Part shown: piece after piece, positions 30,630-40,730 of the stretch | Layout of the letters: every line of letters starts with the position of its first letter | Position numbering within the stretch: position 1 is the stretch's first letter | Origin: Liquidambar formosana | Taxonomy: Eukaryota; Streptophyta; Magnoliopsida; Saxifragales; Altingiaceae | Length of the DNA stretch: 64,000 nt | NCBI GenBank assembly: GCA_039720395.1 | Contig: CM077823.1 | Span: forward strand, 4,702,909 to 4,766,908 | Direction of reading: 5' to 3' | Program-made: the position numbers and the translations under genes | Notes under the pieces: generated by a model | Database searches by the model: none | Told to the model about the DNA's origin: nothing | The model's input: only the letters and a program-made list of their open reading frames with translations

Positions 30630-30795
30630 CCGATGGCATGACAGTCTAATGGCATTTTTCTCACTTGTTAAATGAGCGATATGGGATTCAAGCTTGTGGA
30701 GAAGCATTGAAACCCATCTGTTGATATTAGGGGCTTAGGGATAGGGGTAGGTTTGAATATTCAATCGATTGTCCAAAAAAAGAAAAAGGGGGGGG
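30630..30795 (+). repeat. SINE-like repeat, copy 4, in intron 2 of the ULTRAPETALA-like relic
   Basis: The best-oriented copy. It begins GCCGATGGCATGACAGTC with an A-box-like region, has GGGATTCAAGCTTGTGGAG (B-box-like), then GAAACCCATCTGTTGATATT, and ends ATCGATTGTCCAAAAAAAG followed by a long G run (about 30,788-30,807). The A-rich end and pol III-like boxes support a SINE. Confidence 0.65.
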
Positions 30796-31975
30796 GGGGG
30801 GGGGGGGACCGGGGCTAAAGATAGGTTGTAGGGGACACATGCTTTTCAAACAAATTATGTGATAATACAATCCAACTTTGATTTAAAAAGCTATTAATTG
30901 AAGTTCAATCTTCAGAATTATACAGTTTCCTTCAATCTTTGTGAAGGCACTACGACTGTTCAATACCTGTAATGGGTTGGTGTTACTTCAGTACAATCTT
31001 TAGAATTTCTACAGTTTCCTTGAATAGGATTAGAAGCTAGCTAGGAAAGAAGCTTAACGATGGAATTCCTTGAGATGGCGCCACAGCTGATTTTCTTGGC
31101 TTAAGATGGCACAGCTGATTTTTTTGGTTGTACACAATATATGCTTTTAGTTCGAGTCTATTAATCTGAGTTGTTGATGTTATTATAGGCTGCAGCAATT
31201 ACTCTATCTGCTGCTTCTACAATGCATGCTTGTATTTACATTACTCACATAATTTGGCAATTCTAATTTATGAGTGAATGGTGACTAATGGTGACAACTT
31301 AATTTGTTGTTTTAGAATAACCTGTGATGACGAAGAAGAGCGAGCAAGTCGGAAAACCTGTAGATGCTGTCCTCGAACTCCAATATGCGACAATTGCAGT
31401 TCATGTGTGTGCTTTAGGCCGGTGCCACAACTGCCAGTTTTCAGACTGCAATTGCCACACTTGTGTCGACTATATCAAGAATGTGGAACTTCAGGTCTCC
31501 CAAAGGCTCCATTTTCATGCCCCAAAAAAAAAAATTAAAAAAATTAAAAAAATGCAAATTGGAATCTGAAAAATAATTTTCCCTTGCAAGGGTTAATATA
31601 GACATTGCATTGATTTTTTCTTTATGAGATTATGTTAAATAGGACTAAATGTTAGAGGGTTTCTCCCCCTCCCCTCCCTTTTTTTTGGTACCAGCATGAT
31701 TTTTTTTTTCTTCAAGAGGCTATGTTTGCATAATTTTATAAATGTATTAGTTTCAGAAAAAAAAAATTGCATAAATGAATTGATTAGGGATGGCAGCCAT
31801 AATGACTTTAAGACAAACCATTCCTCTCTTGACTCTGTTTGCAAAAGGCACGCCCGTATCAAACTTGTCATGAACACTAGGCAAGGCAGGGCCGGTTGGA
31901 ACAAGCCCTATTGAGGTGAAAATTTTCAACATATACCTGGCTAATAATCAAGATTACTCTATAGATCGACAAATG

Positions 31976-32130
31976 CACTACAAAACAAGTGGGGTTACCT
32001 TCCACGAAAATTAGCAATGTGCTGATTTCCACCACTAAAATTAGTCTTTAGAATGTCAAACAGTCATGAGCGGTAATTTGGGGGCATTTAAGAAACAAAA
32101 CCTATAAAGGACGACAAAAAATTTGTCCCT
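31976..32130 (+). mobile_element. CACTA-like terminal fragment
   Basis: CACTACAAAACAAGTGGGG at 31,976 looks like the outer end of a CACTA transposon, followed by repeated ACGAAAATTAG / ACTAAAATTAG motifs as subterminal repeats. No matching inverted end was found nearby and no 3-bp duplication can be tested, so this is probably a truncated end. It abuts the 3' end of the calcium-ATPase relic. Confidence 0.4.
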
Positions 32131-34754
32131 AGGTAGCATGGTTGCAAAAATGCATAATAGCAAAATGGATTCCGATCACAACTGAGATAACAAAGTCACA
32201 GCTCTCTCGGGCCATTTCGGTTCTTTGAGTTGTCTCAGTGATCCCAATGTCGGCTTCTTTCAGAGCTTTAGTGTCGCTTGTAGTCGTCCCTCCACGGAAT
32301 GCTACCACATGGCCTATTTGTTTCAAGCAATATTGCACCATGAGAAGCATGTCCTCAGGTTGGGCACATACTTCCCATCGCAGTGATTCTATCCACCATT
32401 TTCTCCCTATTATCGGGATCGAGTCTTCGAAATTCTCTACCTTCGAGCATCACATTGTTCAACCCAGGGATTAATATTTAGTCCCATAAGCTATTGTTCT
32501 CACCGCCGATAACTCATCCCCGATACATACTTGATGCTGATTCCGGTACTTTTCAGAGCTTCAACTGCTGATTTTGCCTCTTCTTGACATGTGTACTCAA
32601 ACCCCACTGTTGCCAACGAGTTCAATCCATCTTCTCCAAGTTCTTGGATTTCTGTCATATGCAATGGGTCTAAGACCTCCATCCTCCATATCTTTAATCA
32701 CTTTCTCAAACTTGCATTTCTAATTTCCCACAGCATATGTTCTCCCTCCACAATCATAGTAGTGCGAACACATGCCCAAGACAGTTGATGCCGCTCCTTT
32801 CCAGTGCAAGTGCAGGATCTTTTCATCATCCCCATTCCTTCTCATCAAAACCCCACTGCATTATTGTTGGAGCATAATTTTCTATGATCAAGAACCGCAT
32901 AACTTTTCTCTAAAAACTCCATATTCACACCCCATCTCGATTTCGCCCAAGAAATGAGCAAATCATCTATTGGGCTGACAGGAATTTTAGACACAAGAAC
33001 TGGTACACCAATTCCCTGACTCAAAACTTTCAAGAACTAATTCGGATGGTTCAAAATTCTCATCATCCTTAATGTCTTTTTGGCCGATCAAAAATTTGTT
33101 AACCTCCATCTGGTGACACATGAGCCCACCAGTACGTTGTGTCCATGCATAAGACATTGACTAAGCCCATGGTGCCACAAGCCGATAAATTTTGAGGGTT
33201 GGCCTGATTGGAAACCATCTTCTTGTTCCAATAAGAAAGAGAAATTGTAATGACAAATGGTATCCATGCTGTAACCCTAACACCATTGCAGTAAAGGAAA
33301 TTGTCAATACACTGACTATTTCTCGTGGTCTCAAAAAAATTTTCTCCAAAATCTTCATCAGGTATATCGAAACTTTACCCTTCAGTTCAGGGAAGCCATT
33401 GTCATGGTGATGTTTCCTGCCCAATAGATGTAGTAACAACACAAGCGAAATTAGTACAGTGACACCAAGTGCAGTGTCCTACCTTCGGGATCACAACTCA
33501 CCAAGCTGAGTACCTTGCCCAATTTCGTTTTAGTGCGTACCGATGTTACAAGCATGTCACCATGGCCATCAATCACCATCAAACCAGAGAAGAGAAACGG
33601 ATTCCGATCACAACTGATTTTGGAGTCTAATACCTCATCCACCTCTAAGCTGTTACCACGTACTAACAAACCATCCGCAGGAACTGTATCGCCTTTATCC
33701 AAAATCACTATGTCCCCAGCTACAATATGAGATCGAGATGGTCACTGGCTGAGACATTCCACCTCTCATAACATTCACGTCTAATTTCTTCTTTCTCAAC
33801 AGCTTCTTCTGCAACCCTTTTTTATGGGCAAAATAAAATTTTGTCAGAATTAAGAAAGGTTCAGTACACCATAGAAACAAAGAAGTTCCTCACACCCCAC
33901 CAACAATTAATATTAAAACTCCCTACACACCCACTAAGGCACCACCATGATAACACATCCACCATGAATAAAACCTACCTCACAGACAAACCAACAAACA
34001 CCTAAGCTACAAACAAAAAGAGAACTTACAGAATTACCAACTGGAGAACACCCGAGCAGATTCTTCCCCAGCTTCCTTGCGTGACGCAAATTCGCTACTG
34101 ACGGGAAAGTAACAAGCAAGAATATGGCAAAAATTATGGTAGCCCCTTCATGCCACCTGTATTTGGGTCCTTTTTCTATCATCTGGTTGCCAAAAGATAA
34201 ACCAGCAGACACCATTAGGAGGAAAATGGTGTAACTGTTGCAAGAGTTCAAGAACAAGTGGAGAAAGCCTACAGTGTTCCAGCGTAGTACTTGTGGTTCA
34301 TGTTGCCATCAATTCCGGTGTCCAAATTTGAGCCGAGAACAGAGGCAGCTCGTTGAAAACCGACGAATTTTCGCAGTGAATCCAAGTCTTCCTCTTGTAC
34401 AATCCGACGAAGCTGCACTTGTTCGTCTTCTTCAGATCCACCTGGGTTCCCCTCCCCAATCTTGCTATTGATAAGAATGTCAATGACCAAATGAGATGGA
34501 GAGGACAAAGGCTCGTTAACTGGCAGTGGTGGTACTGCCAACGAGGACAATGGCGAGGAAACTTCATGATGATGATGATGATGATCAAAGGGGCTCTTAG
34601 AAATCGAGATTAAAACTCGTACGCAAATACCTATGTGCCGAAACCCACGACGCTTCCGCGTCCCCCCGGAAGAGGTGGCGATGCCGAGTAAGCCGGCATG
34701 AAGAGAATCGCCTCCGTGATTCCAATCACTGTCCGCAGTGCTTGTTTGGAACAT
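32129..34754 (-). pseudogene. Divergent ACA-type (autoinhibited) calcium ATPase, decayed and 3'-truncated
   Basis: Pieces of a P2B calcium-pump-like protein follow each other on the minus strand. They are: an N-terminal segment with LRKFVGFQRAASVLGSNLDTG (34.4 kb); membrane segments 1-2 with GLSFGNQMIEKGPKYRWHEG (34.2 kb); the actuator region with DKGDTVPADGLLV and FLFSGLMVIDG (33.7-33.5 kb); a membrane segment with LLLHLLGRKHHHDNGFPE (33.4 kb); the phosphorylation region with LSACGTMGLVNVLCMDTT (33.15 kb); an N-domain piece with DDLLISWAKSRWGVNMEF (32.9 kb); a P-domain piece with VEALKSTGISIKYVSG (32.55 kb); and the hinge with VQYCLKQIGHVVAF and ALKEADIGI (32.3 kb). Frames change repeatedly and the C-terminal membrane half is missing. 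The TGES-type loop and the DKTGT motif are not recognisable. Intron positions were not resolved. Confidence 0.85.
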
Positions 34755-34796
34755 GTTTTGAGTGTGTTAATGTTCAGTGTAGAAGGGTATGTTGTT

Positions 34797-35055
34797 ACAA
34801 TAAATGGGCCCTTTAAAGACGAAACAAATCGTCACAAAAAAATCCTACATTCGTAGTGAAAGGAAATTAGTGATCATGACAAAAAAAAATTCGTCACAAA
34901 AAAGCCATCATAGAAGGTTTTTGGTGACGAATTTCTAATTCGTCATAGAAAGTAGGACTTATCTGTGATGACAAATATTTTGTCACCAAAAACACACTTT
35001 AACAACATTATTTTTTGTCATTATTTATACCAAAAGTTGTTACAAATGAATGCTA
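34797..35055 (+). mobile_element. CACTA-like terminal/subterminal fragment
   Basis: TTACAATAAATGGGCCCTTT is followed by dense inverted motifs: GACGAAACAAATCGTCAC, AATTCGTCAC, GTGACGAATTTCTAATTCGT and GATGACAAATATTTTGTCA. Such subterminal palindromes are typical of CACTA transposons, and the first bases could be a mutated CACTACAA. It lies directly upstream of the Pack-MULE, which may have inserted into it. The other end was not found. Confidence 0.45.
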
Positions 35056-35444
35056 ATCATAACAAAAAAGGTAAAATACATCTACGCCCCCTGTATTTAC
35101 TGACTATTACACTGACCACCCCTATAGTTTCTGAAAATATACTGCACTCCCTTACTTTGGAAAATAACATACACTTCCCCCCATCCGTCAAACAGCCATT
35201 AAGATCTTTTAACGTTTGATGCTAATGTCAGCTAAAAATAGGTTGAAAATACCCATTTTAACCTTTTTAAAGCCAAAACGTTGCGTTTAATAGCCAAACG
35301 GTGCGTTTGGTATTTAAATGCCTTAAAACGCCCTCTACTATCTCTCTGCTGCTTCAGATGCTTTAGATGAGGGGAGGGTTTGATTGGGCTTAAGGAAGAA
35401 GAAGATAGAAGAGGGCTTAAGGAAGAAGAAGAAGAAGATAGAAG

Positions 35445-35805
35445 CTGATTGCACAGAATAAGCGCCTTCCATTACGTGTAGCAGTTTAGGTTCTCTTCTT
35501 CGAGCAGCTACAGCTCCGCCACGCAATCGCTGGAACCCTCATCGCCGCCGACGTGCCTCCGCCGGAATTTTCCAGGCCCTTTGTCCTACGACAGGACTGA
35601 GGAGAAGAGGAAGAGGACGAGGACGAGGATGCAGAGGTATCGGCATCGCCTGCGCAAGATAGCACCATGTGGAGAGCGACAGTGAGGGAGAATCAGGTGT
35701 TGCGCCTAGACATGGACAGCATGCGGACGCGGGTGCATCAGTTGAAGCGCGAGTGTTCCACGATGAAAAAGGTGATCACCGGATTTGCCTCACCTAAAAC
35801 CAGCA
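35445..35805 (+). pseudogene. Captured NPH3/BTB-family gene fragment (NPH3 domain C-terminal part)
   Basis: One frame from 35,445 to about 35,805 reads the end of the NPH3 domain: AQNKRLPLRVAV, then VLFFEQLQLRHAIAGTL, an acidic linker (GEEEEDEDEDAE) and the C-terminal coiled region (RENQVLRLDMDSMRTRVHQL, ECSTMKKVI). NPH3-like proteins are BTB adaptors for cullin-3 ligases at the plasma membrane, involved in phototropism and auxin transport. Two in-frame stops (TAG at 35,487, TGA at 35,598) break it; the first replaces a likely Gln codon. The frame is otherwise unshifted for about 120 codons, so the capture is not very old. The BTB domain and the N-terminal part are absent. Confidence 0.88.
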
Positions 35806-36290
35806 CCGGCGACACCGATGGCAAAAACCCCAACTTTAATTATTATTTTTCTTTTTTTATAAACAAACCCCAACTTCAATTGTGGCCATCCCAATAATCC
35901 CTATCAATCACCAACAGGAGGAGCAGATTCAATAAAGCAAAAAAAGAAAAAAAGAGCACGAAGAAGAAGAAGAGAAGAAGCAGCAACCAAGTTCATCGGC
36001 GATAGGGGATGATGGCGAGGCACTGGCGGCAGGGAACTGGTTTGCGCTTCACCGAATCTACCTTACCCAAAACCAACGCCGGCGACACCTATGGCAGAAA
36101 CCTCAACTTCAATTATTTTTTTATTTTTTCCTTAAACAAACCCCAACTTCAATTGTGGCCATCCCAATAATCCCCATCAATCACCAACATGAGAAGCAGA
36201 TTCAACAAAGCAAAAAATTAAAAAAAAAATAAAAGCACGAAGAAGAAGCAGTAGCCAAGTTCACCGGCGGCAAGAGATGATGCCTCTTCT
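35785..36290. repeat. Direct duplication of about 250 bp inside the Pack-MULE
   Basis: Both copies share CCTAAAACCAGCACCGGCGA-like starts, AAACAAACCCCAACTTCAAT, GTGGCCATCCCAATAATCCC, ATCAATCACCAACA and GAAGAAGAAG... with AACCAAGTTCA/AGCCAAGTTCA. They start at about 35,785 and 36,060. A shorter TCTCTTCTTGTCTCTGTCTG pair follows at 36,290 and 36,354. Confidence 0.85.
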
Positions 36291-36749
36291 CTTCTTGTCT
36301 CTGTCTGATCAAAGCACAAATGGTACCTTATGGGTACAAGAGCCCTTCAAATCTCTCTTCTTGTCTCTGTCTGATCGAAGCATAAATGGGTTCCATATGC
36401 CTTTTGTGTTTTAATCTAGTGAAACACTAAAACGACTGTGTTTTAATAGAAGGGCATCTTTGTCATTTCATACTTCCGTTCATTCCGTTAACTTAGCCGT
36501 TCTGACAAGGGGAGGTCAGTGTAATTTCAGAAAGTATGGGGGTGTCAGTGTAATAATCAGTAAATACAGGGGGTGTAGATGTATTTTACTTTAACAAAAA
36601 TTAATTATGTTGAACGGGCAGTTAACTATAAACCATACGTTTAGAAAAAAATGCTTTTATGGAGTTAGCAAGACTTGAGCAATGTACAAAATTTGATTAA
36701 CATAATGTACAACACTGGATTAAAACTAACGATTAAACACTGCAACAAA

Positions 36750-37040
36750 ATAGGCTTTCCACGACTTGAAATTAATGACGCGCATGATTGCAAGTCGTTA
36801 ATATGGGATCTTTTACGACATACTTACTTAGCACGTCGTTAAAAGGCCCCATGTAGACAATATTCACGACGTACAGGAGAAGCACGCCGTTAATGAGATC
36901 TATTATGACTTGTTTTGTGTGTCATAAATATTGTACCGAGGATTCTACTTATTATTTACGACATGTTCTACAAGTCGTAAATAACTTCCCGAGAATTGCT
37001 GAGTAATGGCCTATTGTGCACGTCGTTAATAAAACACCAA
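36750..37040. repeat. 5' subterminal repeats of the CACTA element
   Basis: Repeated short motifs in both directions: GACTTGAAATTAATGACG, TTTTACGACATACTTA, AGCACGTCGTTAAAAGG, ATTCACGACGTAC, CACGCCGTTAATGAGA, TTTACGACATGTTC, CAAGTCGTAAATA and CACGTCGTTAATAAAA. In En/Spm these repeats bind TnpA protein. Confidence 0.85.
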
Positions 37041-37139
37041 AAGTCCCACGAAATTTTTAGCGAGTAGTTTGCCTCGCTTTACTAAATTTTACAAGTTCCC
37101 CTTTTATTATTATTATTTTTTTTGTTGCTTTACTCTTCC

Positions 37140-37670
37140 TGTGTTCCATCTCGCAGTCACTCTCACACACAATCCATCTAAAGCATACTCCCTCAATCCC
37201 TCAACACCCCTTCATCTCGCACACTCCCTCAATCCCTGTCGAATATCAATCCCCCTCACCATATCCTGCCATCGGCGTCTCATTACTCTGCAAAACCCAT
37301 ATCAGATTTTTTTCAAGCTAGGGCATGTTTCTCTTGGGATCAAGGGCCAGGCTTAATCGGGCTTTTCGTGCTCTTCCTTTGCCGATTTTATATGGTAATT
37401 GAAGCTTCTGTCCCATTTTGCAATCACTCATACACACACTCCATCTAAAGCACACTCCCTCAATCCCTCAACACCCCTTCATCTCGCACACTCCCTCAAT
37501 CCCTGTCGAGTATCGATCCCCTTCACCATCTCCTGCCGTTGGCATCTCATTACTCTGCAAAACCCAGATCAGATTTTTTTCAACCTAGGGCTCGTTTCTC
37601 TTGGGATCAAGGGCCAGGCTTAATTGGGCTTTTCGTGGTGCTTCCTCTGCCGATTTCGTATGGGAATCAA
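37140..37670. repeat. Tandem duplication of about 260 bp inside the CACTA element
   Basis: The first unit (about 37,140-37,400) and the second (about 37,401-37,670) share CCATCTAAAGCATACTCCC-like starts, CTCGCACACTCCCTCAATCC, CTCATTACTCTGCAAAACCC and TTGGGATCAAGGGCCAGGCT. Both units include the beginning of the captured F-box/PP2 exon; only the second continues into it. Confidence 0.88.
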
Positions 37671-38262
37671 AGCTTCTGTCCGATTATCAGTTCCTTATTG
37701 ATAAATTGTTTAGTGGGTTCCCAGAAAATTTTGTCAAAAAGGAGATTTACGCGCGGCTGTGTCGACCCAATTCCTTTGATGGTGGCACCAAGGTATTTCC
37801 ATTTTTTTTTTTTAAATTTCTTGTGTTTTCTTGGAAGCCAATAAGAGCTTTTGTTATTTGAGCTTAATATTTTGAATTTTTAAAGTGACTTTGTTTGGGA
37901 CTCGAGAAAGTTAAACCCCATAAAACAATTTCGACTTAGTTGTTTTGAATTTTTCATTATTTAGACGTAATAATGAAACTTTATTTACTTCTCCTCTTTT
38001 CTTGGAACCCAGACACAGATTTGGGGAATTCGTTGATCCTGTGGTGTTAGTTTTGTTGTTTGAGCTTTGTTTGTTGATGGGTTTTGAGAAATTTTTCTGG
38101 GTTTGTGCAGAAAGCTTGGTTGGATAAGACTACAGGTGGTGTTTGTTTGTCAATTGCTGCAAAGGGGTTAGCTATTACGGGAATAGATGATCCTGTAGAC
38201 TTGCTCCTATTACCTGGACTTGCTTTCAACAGATCTGGAAGGCACTTGGGCCATGGTGGAGG
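37587..38262 (+). pseudogene. Captured F-box/PP2-A-type gene fragment inside the CACTA element
   Basis: Two exons of a host gene of the F-box protein PP2-A12/A13 type (SCF-ligase adaptor with a phloem-protein-2 lectin-like domain) can be read. Exon 1 (to 37,792) has ARLNWAFRGASSADFVWESK, the end of the F-box, then GFPENFVKKEIYARLCRP and FDGGTK before a GT donor. The intron is 37,793-38,110. Exon 2 (from 38,111) has KAWLDKTTGGVCLSIAAKGL and AITGIDD, matching the conserved WLDK.SG..C..IS.KAL.ITGIDD of the family. A later LQQIW-like piece in another frame is joined after a deletion. The start of the F-box and most of the PP2 domain are absent. Keeping the intron shows capture at the DNA level rather than from mRNA. 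Confidence 0.82.
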
Positions 38263-38269
38263 GTAAGTT

Positions 38270-39821
38270 CATACATTTCTGCCAACTAAAAATTTGGGTT
38301 CAGTCTCTTGAGCAATTTCAAATTTGATGTAGACAACTTTACCCCCAACACCCCCCCCCCCCCAAAAAAAAAGAAAAAAAAGAAAAAAAAAAGAGACCTA
38401 ATCCCACATCCAAACAAGAAAACCTATGAATATTAATTATGGGGTTTTATTATTGTCCTAGAATTAATTGCAAAACCAACTTGTGTTTAAGTAATGATTA
38501 TCATCATGAAGAAACTCTGTGTACGCCTAAATAATTCTAACTGTTTGAAATGCAGTATATTATGTCTTGACTTCTTGTTCACATTCATCATTGGCACCTA
38601 GACCTAATTAAAGCATTATTTAAACTTATCCTATATCTAGTGCTATTTAATATTTTTCTCCAACTAGATAAACCATGTACTACTTTTTATAATGCCGATT
38701 AATAAGACTTGCAATGCCAATGCCATTGGAAGCTAGTCTCAATTAGGTCTAAAAAATGTTATTTATGCGCTATGCTATTAGTTTCTCTTAGACTTTCGTT
38801 TCAAGAAGTGGAAGATGTTGGGTTCAACTTCTTACTCTCTTTTGGGGTTATTATCTCGAGTTTCAAATGATGCAGAATGGATGGTAATTATACGTCGCAT
38901 TTATGAGAATTAGTCAAGCCAAATCAAGATATAACACCAACAGGGCCAGCCCAAAAAAAAAAAAAAAAAAAAAGATTTGTTTTCTAGTAGCCCCACTCTC
39001 AGTAGGTAGCCCTTGCATGTGCGTGACACTATGACAGCATGTTGTTGCAACTGGGTGACTTGAGATGGGATCTCTAATAATTTGTTTTGTTTTGTATATT
39101 TTTTTTTTTTTTGGGTGCTAAGGACAAGGATCTCCAATTTGACACAACTAACCCCCCTTTTACGTGCATGAGTGGTCTAGCCAGAGTTCAAGTCTTTGTA
39201 TATTTTATTAGGGTTATATCTTTATGAATTGGTTGGTGTATTCTATCATTGTGAGTGGTTTAGGGTTACAAGGCTTTGGGCAGGGTTGAGACTTGAGACC
39301 CATTGTGATCCCACTAGCTGTTTTTTTTTTTGTTTTTTTTTTTTCCTTCAAACGAGCACTATTATAAGTCATTAGACTTAAATTAATCTCCTAATATGCA
39401 CAATCACTACATTATCTTTCAAAAATCATTAAATTATGAAGATTTCTATGCTATCTTTCCCTTACTCTTTGAGGTTTATATAATTGTCTGACCATGGGCC
39501 TTGAGGTCATTTAAAAGGGTTGGGAGTGTATGGGAGGGTAATTAACTATCCTAGAAGGATAGTTATGAAGATTTTATTCGTGCGATTGAGGGATTACTTT
39601 TGTAAATTAATCTACCTATCATGCTACTTAATTATAAAACTCTGTATCTCATTAAAACTTTTGATTGACAATTACATTTTATATTTTAAATACTTAATTG
39701 TCCCTTATATTTAAACAAATAGGAATGTTTATTTTTCAGAAAAAAAGGAAAAAAATAGGAGAAAGAGAGACAATGACATCCACTTCATGTTTTAGGTTAT
39801 GGGCGAAATGGTCTAACTTGA

Positions 39822-39902
<81 letters not shown>

Positions 39903-40730
39903 GAAGCAAGATAAACTGAAGCAATACTAGTGAAGTAGTTGAGCTTTATATTGGCCTGGCATATCTATTTTGTTTGACATTATGGTTTATGTCTATTTTG
40001 AGCTGATCAATATGTCGGTTGTGCTATTGTGGAAATCTTTCTAAGAGTTTTCAGCTTTATATTGGTCAAAGTCTTTTTTTTATTGTCTCACTAATCAATT
40101 TTCCTCATATTGTGAAAATTTAGTAAAAATATTTTTTTTTTTGTAACAAGTTGGTATGCATCTGGAATAAATTACATTCTGAGTTTTTAAATTATGTGAA
40201 ATTTTGTATTTCCTGTTAAGCTGGTCAGTTTCCCCCTATTAGTTCAGTTGGTGATCTATTTAAATAGATTGCTAGTTTATTTGACTTGGGATTGATTCGG
40301 TTGTGAATAAGTTCTTTTTTTTGTACATCCCTCAAACAATTAGACATTTCTAACTCATACATAGCCCCTTAAAAAAAAATAGAGAAATAAATGAATGCAT
40401 CTCAATGACAGATTTGAAGCATACATAGAATTAATTTTGATATTAATTATAGCAGCAATATATATATATATATATTTTTTGATCAAGTAATATATATATG
40501 TTCAAAATTTCTCAAGCATGGTTATTCACTAATGATTGGTTTGTGTGGATGCTAGGTTGACATAGGAAGTAGCTAGCTAGTGGGCCACTAGTGACTAGTC
40601 ACAATGGATAAAGAATGGGTGCATCTTCCAAGGTTTTATTTATTTTTATTTTTAGATGTACTTTAAAAAGTATACATATATTATATACTAATTTGATCAG
40701 TTTAGTGAAATGTTGAGTTTTAATTTGTAG
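38270..40730. other. Non-coding 5' part of the CACTA element
   Basis: AT-rich with C, A and T runs (38,350-38,392; 38,952-38,973; 39,098-39,112) and the microsatellite at 39.8 kb. No gene is supported. The first exon of the transposase, if present, was not found here. Confidence 0.6.
39824..39899. repeat. (TC)n(TA)n compound microsatellite
   Basis: About 24 TC units followed by about 14 TA units. Open frames over it are artefacts. Confidence 0.97.

Larger units (their letters stand above)
29261..31569 (+). pseudogene. ULTRAPETALA-like gene (SAND-domain trithorax factor), broken
   Basis: All three exons of an ULTRAPETALA-type gene can be read. In Arabidopsis these nuclear proteins limit shoot and floral meristem size as trithorax-group cofactors. 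Exon 1 (29,261-29,452) holds the SAND-like start: YVELTCGCTRHKFGDAIGKL and CECNPACQE. Exon 2 (30,109-30,449) has MTPEEFGKHAGKQ, WKSQIWVILEG, LKYYKDP, FVRCSRCNKECTF and HHDAL-like YHDALAKRRWKC. Exon 3 (31,316 on) has ITCDDEEERASRK, CSSCVCF and, in another frame, CHNCQFSDCNCHTCVDY. Intron 1 seems to use a GC donor (AAG|GCAAGT). The frame is broken by a doubled GGGCT (29,306-29,315), a doubled GGTAGAAA (30,195-30,210), 8 extra bases at 30,436-30,448 and an extra A near 31,416. The cysteines are otherwise well kept, so silencing may be fairly recent. Confidence 0.88.
35069..36591. mobile_element. Pack-MULE, 1,523 bp, carrying an NPH3 gene fragment
   Basis: Flanked by perfect 9-bp repeats TAACAAAAA (35,060-35,068 and 36,592-36,600). 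The ends are AGGTAAAATACATCTACGCC and, from the right, AAGTAAAATACATCTACACC. The terminal inverted repeats stay similar for about 85-90 bp (CCCCCTGTATTTACTGA, ATTACACTGAC) before diverging. The inside is much more GC-rich than the surroundings and holds coding sequence from a host NPH3 gene but no transposase. It also carries an internal direct duplication (35,785-36,035 and 36,060-36,285). Confidence 0.9.

Noticed and set aside
31976..35055. One CACTA element carrying the calcium-ATPase relic
   Set aside because: The two CACTA-like ends differ in sequence and have the same orientation, and no 3-bp duplication joins them.
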